A stretch of DNA of 64,000 nucleotides. Source: Sciurus carolinensis. Lineage: Eukaryota; Chordata; Mammalia; Rodentia; Sciuridae. The notes beneath the pieces were generated by a model. The model made no database searches and was not told where the DNA came from. It saw only the letters and a list, made by a program, of their open reading frames with translations. Each line of letters begins with the position of its first letter. Position 1 is the stretch's first letter. The stretch spans positions 142,644,057-142,708,056 of the forward strand of contig NC_062219.1 of the NCBI RefSeq assembly GCF_902686445.1, read 5' to 3'. Shown here in pieces: positions 44,327 through 55,255 of this stretch. A program made the position numbers and the translations under genes.

Positions 44327-44655
44327 GCTACGGACTGAATGGTGTCCAAAATCTGAACGTTAAGTCCAGACTCCCAGTACTTCAGAAAGCGACCCTACTT
44401 GGAGACAGACTTTAAGACGGCAGTTAAGTTATAATGAGCTCACATGGGTAGGTCCAATCCAACCTGACTGGTGTCCTTGTAAGAAGAGGAAACGAGGACA
44501 GACACACACAGAGGGAAGACCCTGTGAAGGCGCCACCTGCAAGCCCAGGAGGTGGGCCTCAGGAGAAACCAGCCCGCCCACCCCTTGACCTCAGGCTTCT
44601 CTCTCCAGGACTAAAGGGATTTCTGTTGTTTTAGCCTTGCAGCTGGTACTTTGAG
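44327..44655 (+). mobile_element. MLT1-type LTR, sense
   Basis: MLT1 order: cggactgaatggtgtccaaa, then tgactggtgtccttgtaaga, then agagggaagaccctgtgaag, then gatttctgttgttttagcc. The ends are worn and no target duplication is seen. Confidence 0.8.
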
Positions 44656-44844
44656 GCTTGGGAAGGCTTGGCAGGGTGCCATGCAATACGTTTTTATGGC
44701 ACCTCTACCAAACAAATGCACATGTTTAGAAAAAGTTCTATCTGTCTCCTGTGCAGCTCAGTTCCTTGCCAGATGAGTCCTGGAAGAAATACGAGTGATC
44801 TAAGCACCAAGGCAGAAATGGAAGGGTGTCTTAACTGGGTTCTG

Positions 44845-45005
44845 AAGGTCAGCTCTGCCACCTAATAGATTTGTGACCTCAGGTAAATTACTTAATTTCC
44901 AAGCGTCCACTTGTCCTTGACTTCAAAATGAGCTTCAAAGGGCGTGTGTTACACAGGTGCCACCAGGACTAGCACAGTGCTTAATGTGAGGTAAGGCTCA
45001 AGGTA
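44845..45005 (+). repeat. MIR, sense
   Basis: agctctgccacctaatagat, then ttgtgacctcaggtaaatta, then cttaatttcc, then agcacagtgcttaatgtgag: a nearly complete MIR. Confidence 0.8.
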
Positions 45006-45264
45006 CTAGCTCACCTTCTGGTTTTCCTGTGCGCAGTCTGAGCTCCTCCAAGGCCAGCATCCTGTTTTCTTCTGCCTTTGAAATAAACTAGAAGCGTTTC
45101 TTAGGTGTGAGCCTTTTACTTGAAAGAACCAAGAAGCGGGGAAGTTGAAGTCCAGTTAGGCCAGATTGCTTAAAGGATTTTTCCAAAGCCTTCCTCCAGT
45201 GATCTGTGGAGTGGCAAATGGATGGGAAATCCGCTGGTACAATGACTGTTAGAATAAAGTCTTC

Positions 45265-45410
45265 ACCCGATTTACTTGCCTGATAATCTTGTGAGGCAGG
45301 GCGATTGCTAATACCATTTTATATATTAGGAAAATATGGCCCAGGAAATGCTGGAGATGCAAACACATATCCAGTATTAGGTGCAAAGTCAGTTCCCAAA
45401 TCCAGTAACT
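45265..45410 (-). repeat. MIR, antisense
   Basis: ataatcttgtgaggcagggc, then taccattttatatattagga, then gtgcaaagtcagttcc, the reverse of the MIR core. A T tract of about 20 bases follows at 45,411. Confidence 0.65.
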
Positions 45411-45589
45411 TTTTTTTTTTTTTTTTTTTTGATGGTTAGATAGTCAGATGCTGTTTAGATAGATTCTTAGTAAGTGACACTGGAGGTGATGTCCTTGCCC
45501 TGGGGGTAGATGGGATTACAAAGGACGCTTATAAATGTCGCTTTTTCTGTGTGGGATGGGAGACATTCATATCAGCCATGATCTGAGGG

Positions 45590-45740
45590 TTGTGGTTCAG
45601 CATAGCTTTGGGGGTCAGACAATCAGGAGTTTGACTCTGGCTCTGTTACTGAATGGCTGGATGACCTTGGGCACTCGGCTGCTCTTGAACTGTGAACTGA
45701 AGAGATTGTGCCTAATGGTTTCTCAAATCTATTAAAAACT
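45590..45740 (+). repeat. MIR, sense
   Basis: gtggttcagcatagctttgg, then gagtttgactctggctctgt, then tggctggatgaccttgggca, is a well-preserved MIR head and core. Confidence 0.8.
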
Positions 45741-46675
45741 GATTCTGCTAAATAGAACTGAAGAGACTTGTAAGAACCCAGAGACTTATGGAGGTGGAGA
45801 TTTCCCCGCTGTGATCTCTGTTCCCACCATGGACAATGCCTTTCCGAGACTGGAAGCGCAGGGAAGCAATTGTACAGATAACACTGGCGAGGTGGGGTGA
45901 GTCCTTCTTCCAGTCCGGTTACAGGAACAAGTGTACTGGGGACTTAAAGGAATCCATTTTGCACTCTCAGGATTAGAAAGTACAAATTCTACAAGAACTC
46001 CCTGGCGACAGAACAGAGAGTCCTAGAACAAAGCCTGTTTTGATCCTTTGTCTTGGTTTGGGGTGATACCATATCTACAGCATAAACCACGGTGCTTGTA
46101 TTGTTTGTGTGCCAGTAATAAAACAGGAAAACACAACCAAGTGGTTTGGTTAGTTTTGGCATGCACAATGCAGGTTGGGAAATGCCCTGGGATTCTGGCT
46201 GATCACCTAGCATTTCATTTTTCAATAAGTGTGTTGCTTTCAAAACTCCAGAGGTCCTTGTTGAAGGGTAATCGTAAAGAATTGAACATCCTGGTGTTTG
46301 GAACAAACATTCCAGCTGGTTGGCATCACCACCCTGACTGTAATATCAGTGATAATGGCAGTGACCACAACAGGAGCCGGGTAAGGTCCCTGGGGATCCC
46401 CTAAGGGAAGCCTTTCCATTTATGGTAAAAGAGAGTGAAGAAGCAGGGATTTGGTGTTAAAACCTGGACAGTTTGTGCTTGTAGTGTTGGAATCATGTTC
46501 CTCAGAGTGGAACTGCCTTCAGTCTCGGTAGCCCTGGGACCACAACCATCTGGTTTTGGAGTTCACAGTGTGATCTTGGGCTGACCTTGGATCTAGCTTT
46601 GAGAAGCTTCTGATTTAACTGATTTCAAGTTCACTCTGTTTGGGGCTTCTATATTCTGATCATTAAATCAGAATG
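45741..46675. other. Unique intergenic DNA
   Basis: No gene or clear repeat recognised. Paired open frames at 45,989-46,404 have no known similarity and lack splice or codon support. Confidence 0.5.
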
Positions 46676-47039
46676 TGCTACTGTTTGGATCACAACTACC
46701 CTCCAAAGGCCCATGTCCATGGTGCTATGGGGAGGTGGTGGAACCTTCAGGAGATGGGGCCTAATGGAAGGAAGTTAGGTCACTGGAGTCACGCCCTTGA
46801 AGGGGATATGGGGACCCTGGACCTTTCCTGTCTCTGCTTCCCAGTCACTACGAGGCAGAGGTAGAGCAAAGCTGTGCTACCACATGTTCCTTGCCATGAT
46901 GTGTGGCCTCACCACAGGCCCAAAGCAACATGGCCACTGATTATGAATTAGAACCTCTGAAAATGTGAACCAAAAGGTACCTTTCCTCTTTTAAAGTTGA
47001 TTAACTCAGGTATTTTGTTGTAGTAATGGAAAGCTAACA
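46676..47039 (+). mobile_element. MaLR/MT-type LTR, sense
   Basis: Begins tgctactgtttggatcaca, includes ggaaggaagttaggtcact and ttgccatgatgtgtggcctc, and ends ggaaagctaaca. TG and CA ends are kept and the length is 364 bp. Flanking 5-mers (gaatg and tggga) do not match, so the duplication has decayed or the LTR recombined. Confidence 0.82.
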
Positions 47040-47084
47040 TGGGAAGCATGATTTGATACCTGGTCCAACAATGGCCCTGGGCCC

Positions 47085-47230
47085 AGTGTAGGTCATGGAC
47101 CACCTGCATTGACACCCCTCAGGAGCTTGTCAGAAATGGCCCATGCTAGACTTATCAAATCAGAACCTGCACGTTAACAAGATCCTAGGGTGATTCATTC
47201 GCACATTTTAGTTTGAGAAGCCCTATAATA
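47085..47230 (+). mobile_element. MER5A (hAT-Charlie) DNA transposon
   Basis: gaccacctgcattgacaccc, then ggagcttgtcagaaatggcc, then aatcagaacctgcacgttaa, then ttttagtttgagaagccct: MER5A in sense order with its end repeats worn. Confidence 0.8.
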
Positions 47231-47352
47231 GAGCACCTCAATGGAGCCACCCTGACAGGTAATCTGGGAGATAGATCAGCCATTCACTGTGCCAGGACAA
47301 TTTGTTTATAAGAAGAAAGAAGAAAAGACTTTATTTTAAAAATCTAATAGGT

Positions 47353-47492
47353 GGGGGTTGGGGTTGTGGCTTAGTGGTAGAGCATTTGTCTAGTACGTGT
47401 GAGGCACTGGGTTTGATTCCCAGCACTGCTTAAAAACTAAATAAACAAAACAAAGGTATTGTGTCCTTCTGCAATTAAAAAATATTTTTTTA
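47353..47492 (+). mobile_element. ID-type SINE with 3' tail module and exact TSD
   Basis: tRNA-like head (ggcttagtggtagagcattt, then gggtttgattcc), A-rich linker, then the module aaggtattgtgtccttctgc and a second A/T-rich tail. A 15-bp exact duplication, aaaaatctaataggt, flanks it at 47338-47352 and 47493-47507. Confidence 0.95.
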
Positions 47493-47507
47493 AAAAATCT
47501 AATAGGT

Positions 47508-48584
47508 ATAATCAGAACTTTGATGCTTGATGGCATTACACTTTTCAACCAAAAGAAAAGCTTTCTTTTCTAAACAGAAATAAATAGCAGAAACAAGTCA
47601 CACACACATATGAAGCAGAGAAGGAAGAAGAAAGAAAAGTCACCGCTTAGAAACATGAAAAAGCAAGTGTGAGTTCCCCGGGCAGTTAACCAACTCCCAC
47701 TTAAAATTACCCACTGTTAAATGTCACCTGTATCCTACTCAAAATACTCATGTGCTTACATATCTACACACACATTAAACATCACTCGCAGTAGTCGTTC
47801 TTATGTGTGTTTTCTAGGCTGGCGCAATGCGAGTGTTGGATGAAGCTCTCTGAAAGGCCTCCTCTCCTTTAAGCCTTTTACTGCCCTGTCTGAAAATGCA
47901 TTTTGCTCTAAGAAAGAGAAGAGGCTCGTGCAGAGGGACAAGGCGAACCACTCCGAGGCTGGTGCCAGTCGGATGGCATTTCCCTCTGCTTCCCGTTCTG
48001 CGCCCTTCACCTCTCTCTGCTGGCTCGAGCTCCAGAGGACACACGACACTCTCCAACAACCCCTGCCATCCTCCTGCTGAGGTCAGGAGGCAGCTCCAGT
48101 CTCTGCCTGGAGGGTTCTATCTCACCAAGTGGTTTCTGATGTCTTCTAAAAGTCCCCCATGCGAATTTCTTCTTGGAAGACTTACACCATAATTCATTTG
48201 AGGTCATTGCTTTTCAATTCTTCTCTAGTATTTGTTTGAAAAACCCTTTACTTACCTGGATCTACTTATAATGTGATTGCTCTAAACTCTTCTAAACACA
48301 CACACACACACACACAGTTGGTTCACATTTTTTTATGTATATTTAACTTCCACTTACCTGCCCCCTTCATTCTCTGTGCCCCTAACTTAAGTTGTGATCT
48401 TAGAAGATGTGCGATCCTGTCAGTCACTAGTACTTTCCTGCTCTGAAAAAAAAAAAAAAAAATCTCATCTGAGAAAGTGACACAGTCATAGGGCAGACTG
48501 ATGGTTCTCTTTCCTTCTCACACATGGGATTTAGAGAGAAAGAACTGCTCCCTTTTTGGGAGCAGTCTTCTTTATTTACCTTTG
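47508..48584. other. Unique intergenic DNA
   Basis: Contains a short CA run (48,295-48,316) and an A tract (48,446-48,461). No gene recognised. Confidence 0.5.
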
Positions 48585-49050
48585 TAAGGGTTTCCTATTG
48601 CTCCTCCAAGAAATGATCACATACTTAGTGGCTTTAAATAATTTGTTATAGTTTTGCAACTCAGAAGTCCAGAATCTGATCTGATTCATTGGATCAAACT
48701 CAAGGTGTGGGCAGGGCTGGTCGCCCCCAGAGGCTCAAGGAGAGGATCCATCCTTCACCTCTGAGTGTGCAGAGGTGCTGGTGTTCCTTGGCACGTAGCT
48801 GCGTTACTCCAATCTCTGCCTCCCCCCTCACATCCCCGTCTCTGATCCTGATTCTTCTTCTCTCAGGGTCGCTCTTTGGACCCTGTTGATTGCTTTCCGC
48901 TCACAGATAACCCAGGATCATCTCAAAAACCTCCCTATCTAAAGATTCTTCACTCAATCACATGAGTAAAGTTCCTCTTGCCATTTAAGGTGACATAGTC
49001 CTGGATCCTGGGGATTAGGACTTGGATATCTTAAGAGGGCCTTTCGACCA
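48585..49050 (-). mobile_element. MLT1-type LTR, antisense
   Basis: tgtaagggtttcctattgct, then tttgcaactcagaagtccag, then aaggtgtgggcagggctggt, then ggggattaggacttggatat: the reverse of the MLT1 order. The centre is diverged. Confidence 0.7.
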
Positions 49051-49354
49051 CAGCCGACAAGGCCAAAATACTACAATTGTGTCCTTGCAGCACATTCTGC
49101 CAATGAAGGGAGATTTTATGGAATGCCTCCAGATTAAGCTGCTTGAATTCACAGCACAAAACAATTCACAGACACCTTGGAGAGGGGAAGGCAGAGTGGT
49201 ACTTTTGAAAGAGCTTACAGATGTGTTTTGACAAGCAAGCAGTCAAACGAAGGAGTGAGGAGGTAGGAAAGAGGAATGTGGGAGGCTGAAACCAATAGAA
49301 TAAGAAAATATCATATACATGATAATATGTATATATTATACAGACACAATAATC

Positions 49355-49475
49355 ATTACAGACTCCTCACTCAGCACAGGGAACCCTGCAGACGTCATTT
49401 CATTCAATCTGCACAGAAAGCCAGCAAAACAGGCATTGACATCTTTATTTTAAAGATGAGAGAAATGGATTCTAT
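49355..49475 (-). repeat. MIR, antisense
   Basis: gacgtcatttcattcaatct, then cattgacatctttattttaa, then agatgagagaaatgg, the reverse of the MIR 3' half. Confidence 0.6.
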
Positions 49476-49589
49476 AACTACCATGGGCTCTTTCTAAGTG
49501 GTCCTCTCTTGTGGGGGCTCAGGGATCACTTTGCACCAGGCCCTGCCAGCAGAGAGGAGGATGTTTCTGAATGTGTTTTGTTTTTGTTT

Positions 49590-49815
49590 CTGTTGTTAGC
49601 ATTTATAGAAGCTTTATTCACAATAGCTACAACCTGGAAACAGCTGAGATGTCCTTCAACGAATGAGGAGATAAACACTTTATCCATAAAATGGAACATG
49701 ACTGAGAAATAAAAGGGAATAATAATACAACAATTTCAATCATTTCAAAGACATTATGCTGAATGAAGAAAACTACTCTGTGAAGGTCACATACTGTCTG
49801 ATTCTATTTATATGA
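49590..49815 (+). repeat. L1 3' end, sense
   Basis: gctttattcacaatagctac, then aacctggaaacagctgagat, then gtccttcaacgaatgagg, then catactgtctgattctattt: older sense L1 text. A second, minus-strand L1 is inserted at its end. Confidence 0.8.
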
Positions 49816-50253
49816 TATTTAAAATTTTTTTGTTTTAATTATATATGACAGTAGAATGCACTTTGATATATCGTATATAATGGAGTATAATTTCTCATTC
49901 TTTGGATTATACATGATATAGAATCCCACCGGTCATATAGTTACATATGTACATAGGGTAATCATGTCTGATTAATTCTATTATCCTTCCTATCCCTATC
50001 CCCCTCCACTCCCTTCACTACCCTTACCTAATCTAAAATAATTCTGTTCTTCTCTAGCTGCCCCCGCACCCCCGCCACATTGTGAATTAGCATCCACATA
50101 TCAGAGAAAACATTTGGCTTTTGGTGTTTACTCAACTTTAAAGAAGAATGAAATTATGTCATTTGCCAGTAAATGGATGAAGCTGGAGAATATCATGCTA
50201 ATCGAAATAAGCCAATCCCCCCCAAAAACAAAAGCCAAGTGTTTTCTCTGACT
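49816..50253 (-). mobile_element. L1 3' end on minus strand with inverted 5' part
   Basis: 49,816-50,139 is the antisense 3' end of a rodent L1, starting with a T-rich tail. 50,140-50,253 then switches to sense L1 text (aaattatgtcatttgccagt, then agctggagaatatcatgcta). The arms 50101-50127 and 50225-50251 are reverse complements at 24 of 27 positions by hand count. This is the signature of twin priming. Confidence 0.8.
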
Positions 50254-52246
50254 GTGGTTTTTAATAACCAGAGTTACTTTCCCTAAAGAAAGTGCTCATA
50301 GCCTTCCCGGAAGCCCCTGCTGTTGGTAAACTTGGTCTTGCCCTAGAGCAGCAGAATGAGTCCGGTGCCTTAGACCAAAGGTCTGTTGGATCTGCTTGAC
50401 TGTGATCAGAACAGAAACCATAGAGTGTCTTAATGGTTGGCTTCTGGATCCTGTTAGAGAATACATTCATATTTGATTAATGCTGATTGAGTACTTGTCA
50501 GGAGTTGTGGGCTGAGCAGGGTTCCTGGTAGGCAGCTCGATATGTCTTCGGTGGAAACAGGGCTGCCCTCAGCACATGCTCTTCTGGTATTTAGGTGGTC
50601 AAGTGGCTGACGGCGATGAGACGACGGAAGGTCTGGCTACCTCCATTATTCTTTAAGCGGTGCATTAAAGAGTCAGATGACCTGGTCCCTCTTGGTTTGC
50701 AGTAAATCCATCTCTTTTTCTCTGTTGCCATGGAAGTTGTATCAAAATATGTGTCTGTCTATTGTCAGCCTGGGTCCTTGTGTCACAAATAGAGAAAGAG
50801 GAAAATAGAAAAGAAAACCCAAATATAGGAATCGAAACTGACTTCAGCTAATCTTTTATTGCTTGATTCTACCCAACTAGTAGTGTTAGAGTCAGCCTGA
50901 GATGGCCTAGGGAGCCCATTGTCTTTCTGATTCTCTCTTCGATGACAGGAGGGCCTTAGCTTGATATTGGTCATAGAACTATTCGCACCATGAAAATCTG
51001 TAAACACCACCATTTAGGGCAGTTTTTTTCCTTTTAAAAAGCCAGTTTATCAGCAAATCTTTGTCCCCAATACAGATATTTTGTGTGAGTGGGACCATAA
51101 ATGATTAAAATAAGTAACCAGAGAAATATTAATATTTGTTAGCATTCATAGTTAGGCAATGCTTAACAAGGAAATACAGTAAAATCATAGATCTGGGTAT
51201 TGGAAGAGACAGTAGACATTAACCAGAATGTTGGTCCATTTGGCAGATCAGGAAACTGAATTGGTCCTGATCAAAGAGCTCTGTACCCTTTTCCTTGGAT
51301 CCAATCCAAATCAACCTGGAGATGCCTTTCTGGGTTTTCCCCTAATGTCACAATTTTGGGGTTTTAAAATTGGGTGTCCCAAAACAGGCTATTCAGAGTT
51401 GCATTGCAGAGGCTTGTGGGAGACAGAGTAAGGGACTAAACCCAGGATACAGGGGTCAGGGTGGACATGCCAGGGATGTTTCCCTCTGCCTGGACTTGTA
51501 ACAATTAACAAGGAAAATGATTGCTATTTCTCACCAGTCCTTTTTTTCATTCCAAACCACTTTTTCATACCAAGCATGGAGATCTGAGGTCCAGAGATGA
51601 GGTCAACTGCAGGCCATTATAGGACCCTCAGCTGCAGAAGCTCCCAGGCACATGCATGGGCTCGGCCTCTCAGAAGGAAATGCGGAACAGAGGAGGGTGC
51701 CTTACCACACCAGTGGCGTTCAGGAAATCCTCTTTCCATGACTAACCAAACCAAACAAATTAATTTGTTTCAAAAATTAATATAAGCAGAAAATCTACCA
51801 CAAAACAGCCTGTAAGAGGGGAGGTCTTGTAATTAGTGTCCAGAAAAGAACATACAGATTGTTTCTTCTGTCAACATTCCCCTGCTCTGCTCTGCTGGCC
51901 TCCGCCCCACACTGGGCCTGTTGAAGCATGAAGCTGGGGAGGTCGAGCGTCCCATATGGACCAAATCCCAGATGTCACTTTCCTTCTTCCAGCCCACAAG
52001 CCACTGAACCGTGCAGGGCAAAGGTTAGAATTATAGTCCTTGGCCATTCTTTTGTGTTCCTGGGAGATATCTTCTTTCTCCACGTCTCTCTAGCCTGCAT
52101 ATGCGACTTCCCACCCCTCGTACTGTCTTGCAACAGTTCTTGCAAAAATAAACGAACTTGCAATTAATAGCTTACATATGAACTCCAGCATGTTCTAGAA
52201 GCTGAGTTCTTGTACTCAACAACCTGAGGCGAAGCTGTTTAGGTGT
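50254..52246. other. Mostly unique intergenic DNA
   Basis: A MIR-like patch lies near 51,185-51,290 (ggcagatcaggaaactgaat). No gene or other repeat recognised. Confidence 0.45.
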
Positions 52247-52475
52247 TCAGTTGTCCCTTGGTGTCTGCCAGGGGTGGGTTCCAGGATCCCCAAGGATACC
52301 AAAATCTTTGAATGTTCAAGTGCCTTATATTAAATGGCTAATACATGCCCTCTCATTAATCTCAGGCTGTTAATGTCGACTTTAAATCATCTCTAAATTA
52401 TTCATAATGCCTCGTACAATATAAATGCTGTGTAAATTGTTGTTATACTGTATTGATTAGAAAATAATGACAAGA
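52247..52475 (+). mobile_element. MER2-like Tigger DNA transposon
   Basis: cttggtgtctgccaggggtg, then tccaggatccccaaggatac, then tttaaatcatctctaaatta, then gttatactgtattgatta: the order of Tigger-derived MER2-type elements. The right end is missing or too diverged to see. Confidence 0.75.
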
Positions 52476-53589
52476 AAATGCCCTAACATGTTCTGTGCAG
52501 ATGCAAATGGTTTTTGGAGCATTTTAGATCTGCGTTCGATTGAATTTGAGAATGCATAACTTGAAGACACAGAGAACTGATGGGTATCATATGGCAGCAA
52601 CTGCAAATTTGAGTTTCTGATTTTAGGGGACCCCCACAGCAATGGCTGTAGATGAGTGTAGCAGATATTTCTAACATTATTTTTTTAAATCCACCTTTGC
52701 ACTCTCCCTCCTTCTGAAAACTTCCCAGCCATGGCTTTCGGAAAAAATTAGTTCGCTCTTGATCTCTCAGGGAGCTTGAGCGTTGAAAAGGGGCAATAGG
52801 CAGCGCAAGACATCAGGCAATGGAGTGGAAAAGTTAGAGGCAGGGAGAGGAGCCGGGATTCCCGTGGCCTGAGGCCTCGGCTGCACTGAAGATGGAAGAC
52901 AGGAGAGGCAGGCAGAAGGAAAGAGGGGAAGGATTTTGTCACTGATCGTTACTGCTTTAGAGATTCAAGAAGCAGCAAGAACTGAGCTTGATTCCAAAGG
53001 TCTGAGCCTGAGTCATGGAAGAACGTGAGTACTGAAATCAGGTCAAGAAGAGGCAAATTCCCTGTTCCTGAAATCTCCTCTGCAAGCTGTTTCTCAGGTC
53101 TAGGACCTGACCTAAAATGGCCTTGAAAACCTGGTGGAATCAAAAGCCTCTGAGAAGCTGAATTTGAAGACTGAGAACAGGGCTTTGTGGACCCAGATGA
53201 GAAGGTGTGGTCAGCAGCTGCAGGGCCAACCAGAATAATAGAGTCTGGAAATTTCCCAGCTACAACCAATAGGATGAACCCCCTTTATTCAGATGCCTAA
53301 ATTCATTTGCTACAAGTCTATTGGGGAGACTTGAGTGTTTCTCCTGTCTTCTTACAGTCGACCTATAATAAAGTGTTTTTGTGAAGAAACTGGTGTTATA
53401 GTACTGACTTCTTTGCCCAGTGGGCAGTGAACCCTGGCTGGGCATCAGTTCTGTGACCTGACTGAACTGAGAGATGACCAGAAGATTGGTAAAGCACACT
53501 TCTGGATGCGTCTGTGAGGATATTTCCACAGACAATTGGCATGTGGGTCAGTGAACTGAGTAAGCAAGACCTGTGTTAAACGGAGCAGC
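52476..53589. other. Unassigned, possibly retroviral-derived DNA
   Basis: No gene recognised. Around 53,350 the text aataaagtgtttttgtgaag looks like an LTR end, but I cannot place the family. Confidence 0.3.
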
Positions 53590-53906
53590 AACATCCGATA
53601 GGTAGGGGGTCAAGCAGAGCAGAGTGGAAGAGGAAAGCTCTCACGTGCGCTGCACTCCATTCTCCTTGACCAGGTGGGTTTTGCTGTTGCCATTGTCCAT
53701 GGACCTCGGACTCTAGCTTCTTCTGCTTTTGAAAGTGGACTTGAGTGGAGTCTAGAGTGGCTCGTGGGCCTCAGACTAGGGCAGCATCATTGGTCCTCTT
53801 AGTTCGGCTTCCAGCTTCTTGGACTGAGAAGCAACTGGTTTCTTCAGGTCTCCAGCCTGCAAATGGCCATCATGACCCAGCAAATTAATCAGTCCCCTCT
53901 TACACT

Positions 53907-53943
<37 letters not shown>

Positions 53944-53995
53944 ATAATATTAGTTATCTGCTATGTTCCTCTGGAAATCCCTAATACAAGTACTA
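53590..53995 (+). mobile_element. MLT2-like (ERVL) LTR with CA expansion
   Basis: Late landmarks fit an ERVL LTR: cttcttggactgagaagc, then caggtctccagcctgc, then aattaatcagtcccctctta, a (CA)n at 53,909-53,941, then ctgctatgttcctctggaaa and tccctaatacaag. The microsatellite grew at the position where this family carries a TA/TC-rich run. Confidence 0.55.
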
Positions 53996-54267
53996 CTGGC
54001 AGAAGAAAAACAAAATACAACAGGTGCTAGGAAGGAGAATTCTTTGAAGAGAACTAGAATTACTAAACATGGATTTGGTGGAACCAGTCCACAGTAGTGA
54101 TCTTCCTAAGATTAAATAACAATTAAGCATGAACCTGTTGCAGGGGTTGTGCTGAAGGCTGAAGAAAGCAAAACATAAACAGTTTGTCCCCACTTTCCCT
54201 CTTCTCAGGGACCTGTTATAATCATTGACAGGTTACTGTTACTGTGCATTTATTTTTCTTGGAACAG

Positions 54268-54339
54268 AGCAGGATTCTTATCAGCTACCTTATGAGGTTC
54301 CACAGCAGAGTGAGACCACATGGGAAGCTTCAGTTCCAG
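54268..54339 (+). other. Exon-like segment, 72 bp (weak)
   Basis: A T-rich stretch ending tttcttggaacag precedes 72 bp that ends TTCCAG before GTAGGC. The segment is divisible by three and open in two frames. It borders an LTR start. No peptide similarity is recognised, so chance is likely. Confidence 0.15.
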
Positions 54340-54349
54340 GTAGGCTTAT

Positions 54350-54811
54350 TGCTATAGTTGGATCTGAAACCTTCAGGAGTGAAGGTTCAGGTGTTGAAGA
54401 CCTTGTCCCCAGTGTAGCAATGTTCAGATGAGGGGCTTTGGGATGTGATTGACTCATGAGGGCTCTAACCTGATCCATGGATTAATACATTTGATGGATT
54501 AGCAACTCGAAGGGGCTGCTGGGAAATTGCGGCAACCCTAGGCAGGTGGGCATGGTAGGAGAAGGTAGGTCACTGGGAGTGTGCTTGTCTCTTGTCTCCC
54601 TCTCTCTCCTCTCTCCTCTATTCTCTCATCTCTTCCTGGCTGCCTTGAGCTGAGAAGCTTTCTTCTACCCTACCCTTCTGCCATGATGTCTCTGCTTTGG
54701 CATCAGCTCACCCAGGACTAAAACCTCTGCAATCGTGAACCAAAATAAAGCTTTCCTCCTCTAAGTCGTTTTCCTCAGGTATTTGTCACAGTGACACAAA
54801 GCTGACTAACA
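54350..54811 (+). mobile_element. MaLR-type LTR, sense
   Basis: Starts tgctatagttggatctgaa, includes actcatgagggctctaacct and tctgccatgatgtctctgct, a cgtgaaccaaaataaagc poly(A) region, and ends aagctgactaaca. Length 462 bp. Flanking 5-mers do not match. Confidence 0.82.
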
Positions 54812-54884
54812 TATATATCCTGAATCACGTTCTTATTCCACCAACACTGAGTATCCTCTAGGCCGGTCACTTGATTAGGTCCAG

Positions 54885-55255
54885 GGGGCACAGCCAGCGG
54901 GCTGAGTGTCAGTCTTGGGCTACCACCACAAAGTGCCACAGCCTGGGAGGTTTAAACAACAGAAATATTTTCCCTCATGGTTTTGGAGACTGGCAAGCCA
55001 AGATCAAGGTGTGGGCGGGGTTGCTGTCTTCAGAGGCCTCTCTCTTTGACTCGTAGATGGCTGTCTTTCTCCCTGAATCTTCATAGGGTCTTCCCTCTTC
55101 TCACATAGACATTTGGGTTAAAGCCCGCCCGAATTACCTGATTCTACCTTATTTGCCTCCTTAAAGATCCAATCTCCAACTACAGCCACATTTTGAGGTA
55201 CTGGGGGGTTAGGATGTCAACATATAATATATTACAACCCTTAACAGGCCCTGCC
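54885..55255 (-). mobile_element. MLT1-type LTR, antisense
   Basis: ccacaaagtgccacagcctg, then ggtttaaacaacagaaatat, then gccaagatcaaggtgtgggc, then ccttaaagatccaatctcca, then ggttaggatgtcaacatata: the reverse of the MLT1 order, well preserved. Confidence 0.88.

Noticed and set aside
44519..44540. Reverse CTCF-like word in the MLT1 LTR
   Set aside because: Two mismatches in the core at conserved positions make it much weaker than the pair at 18748 and 33070.
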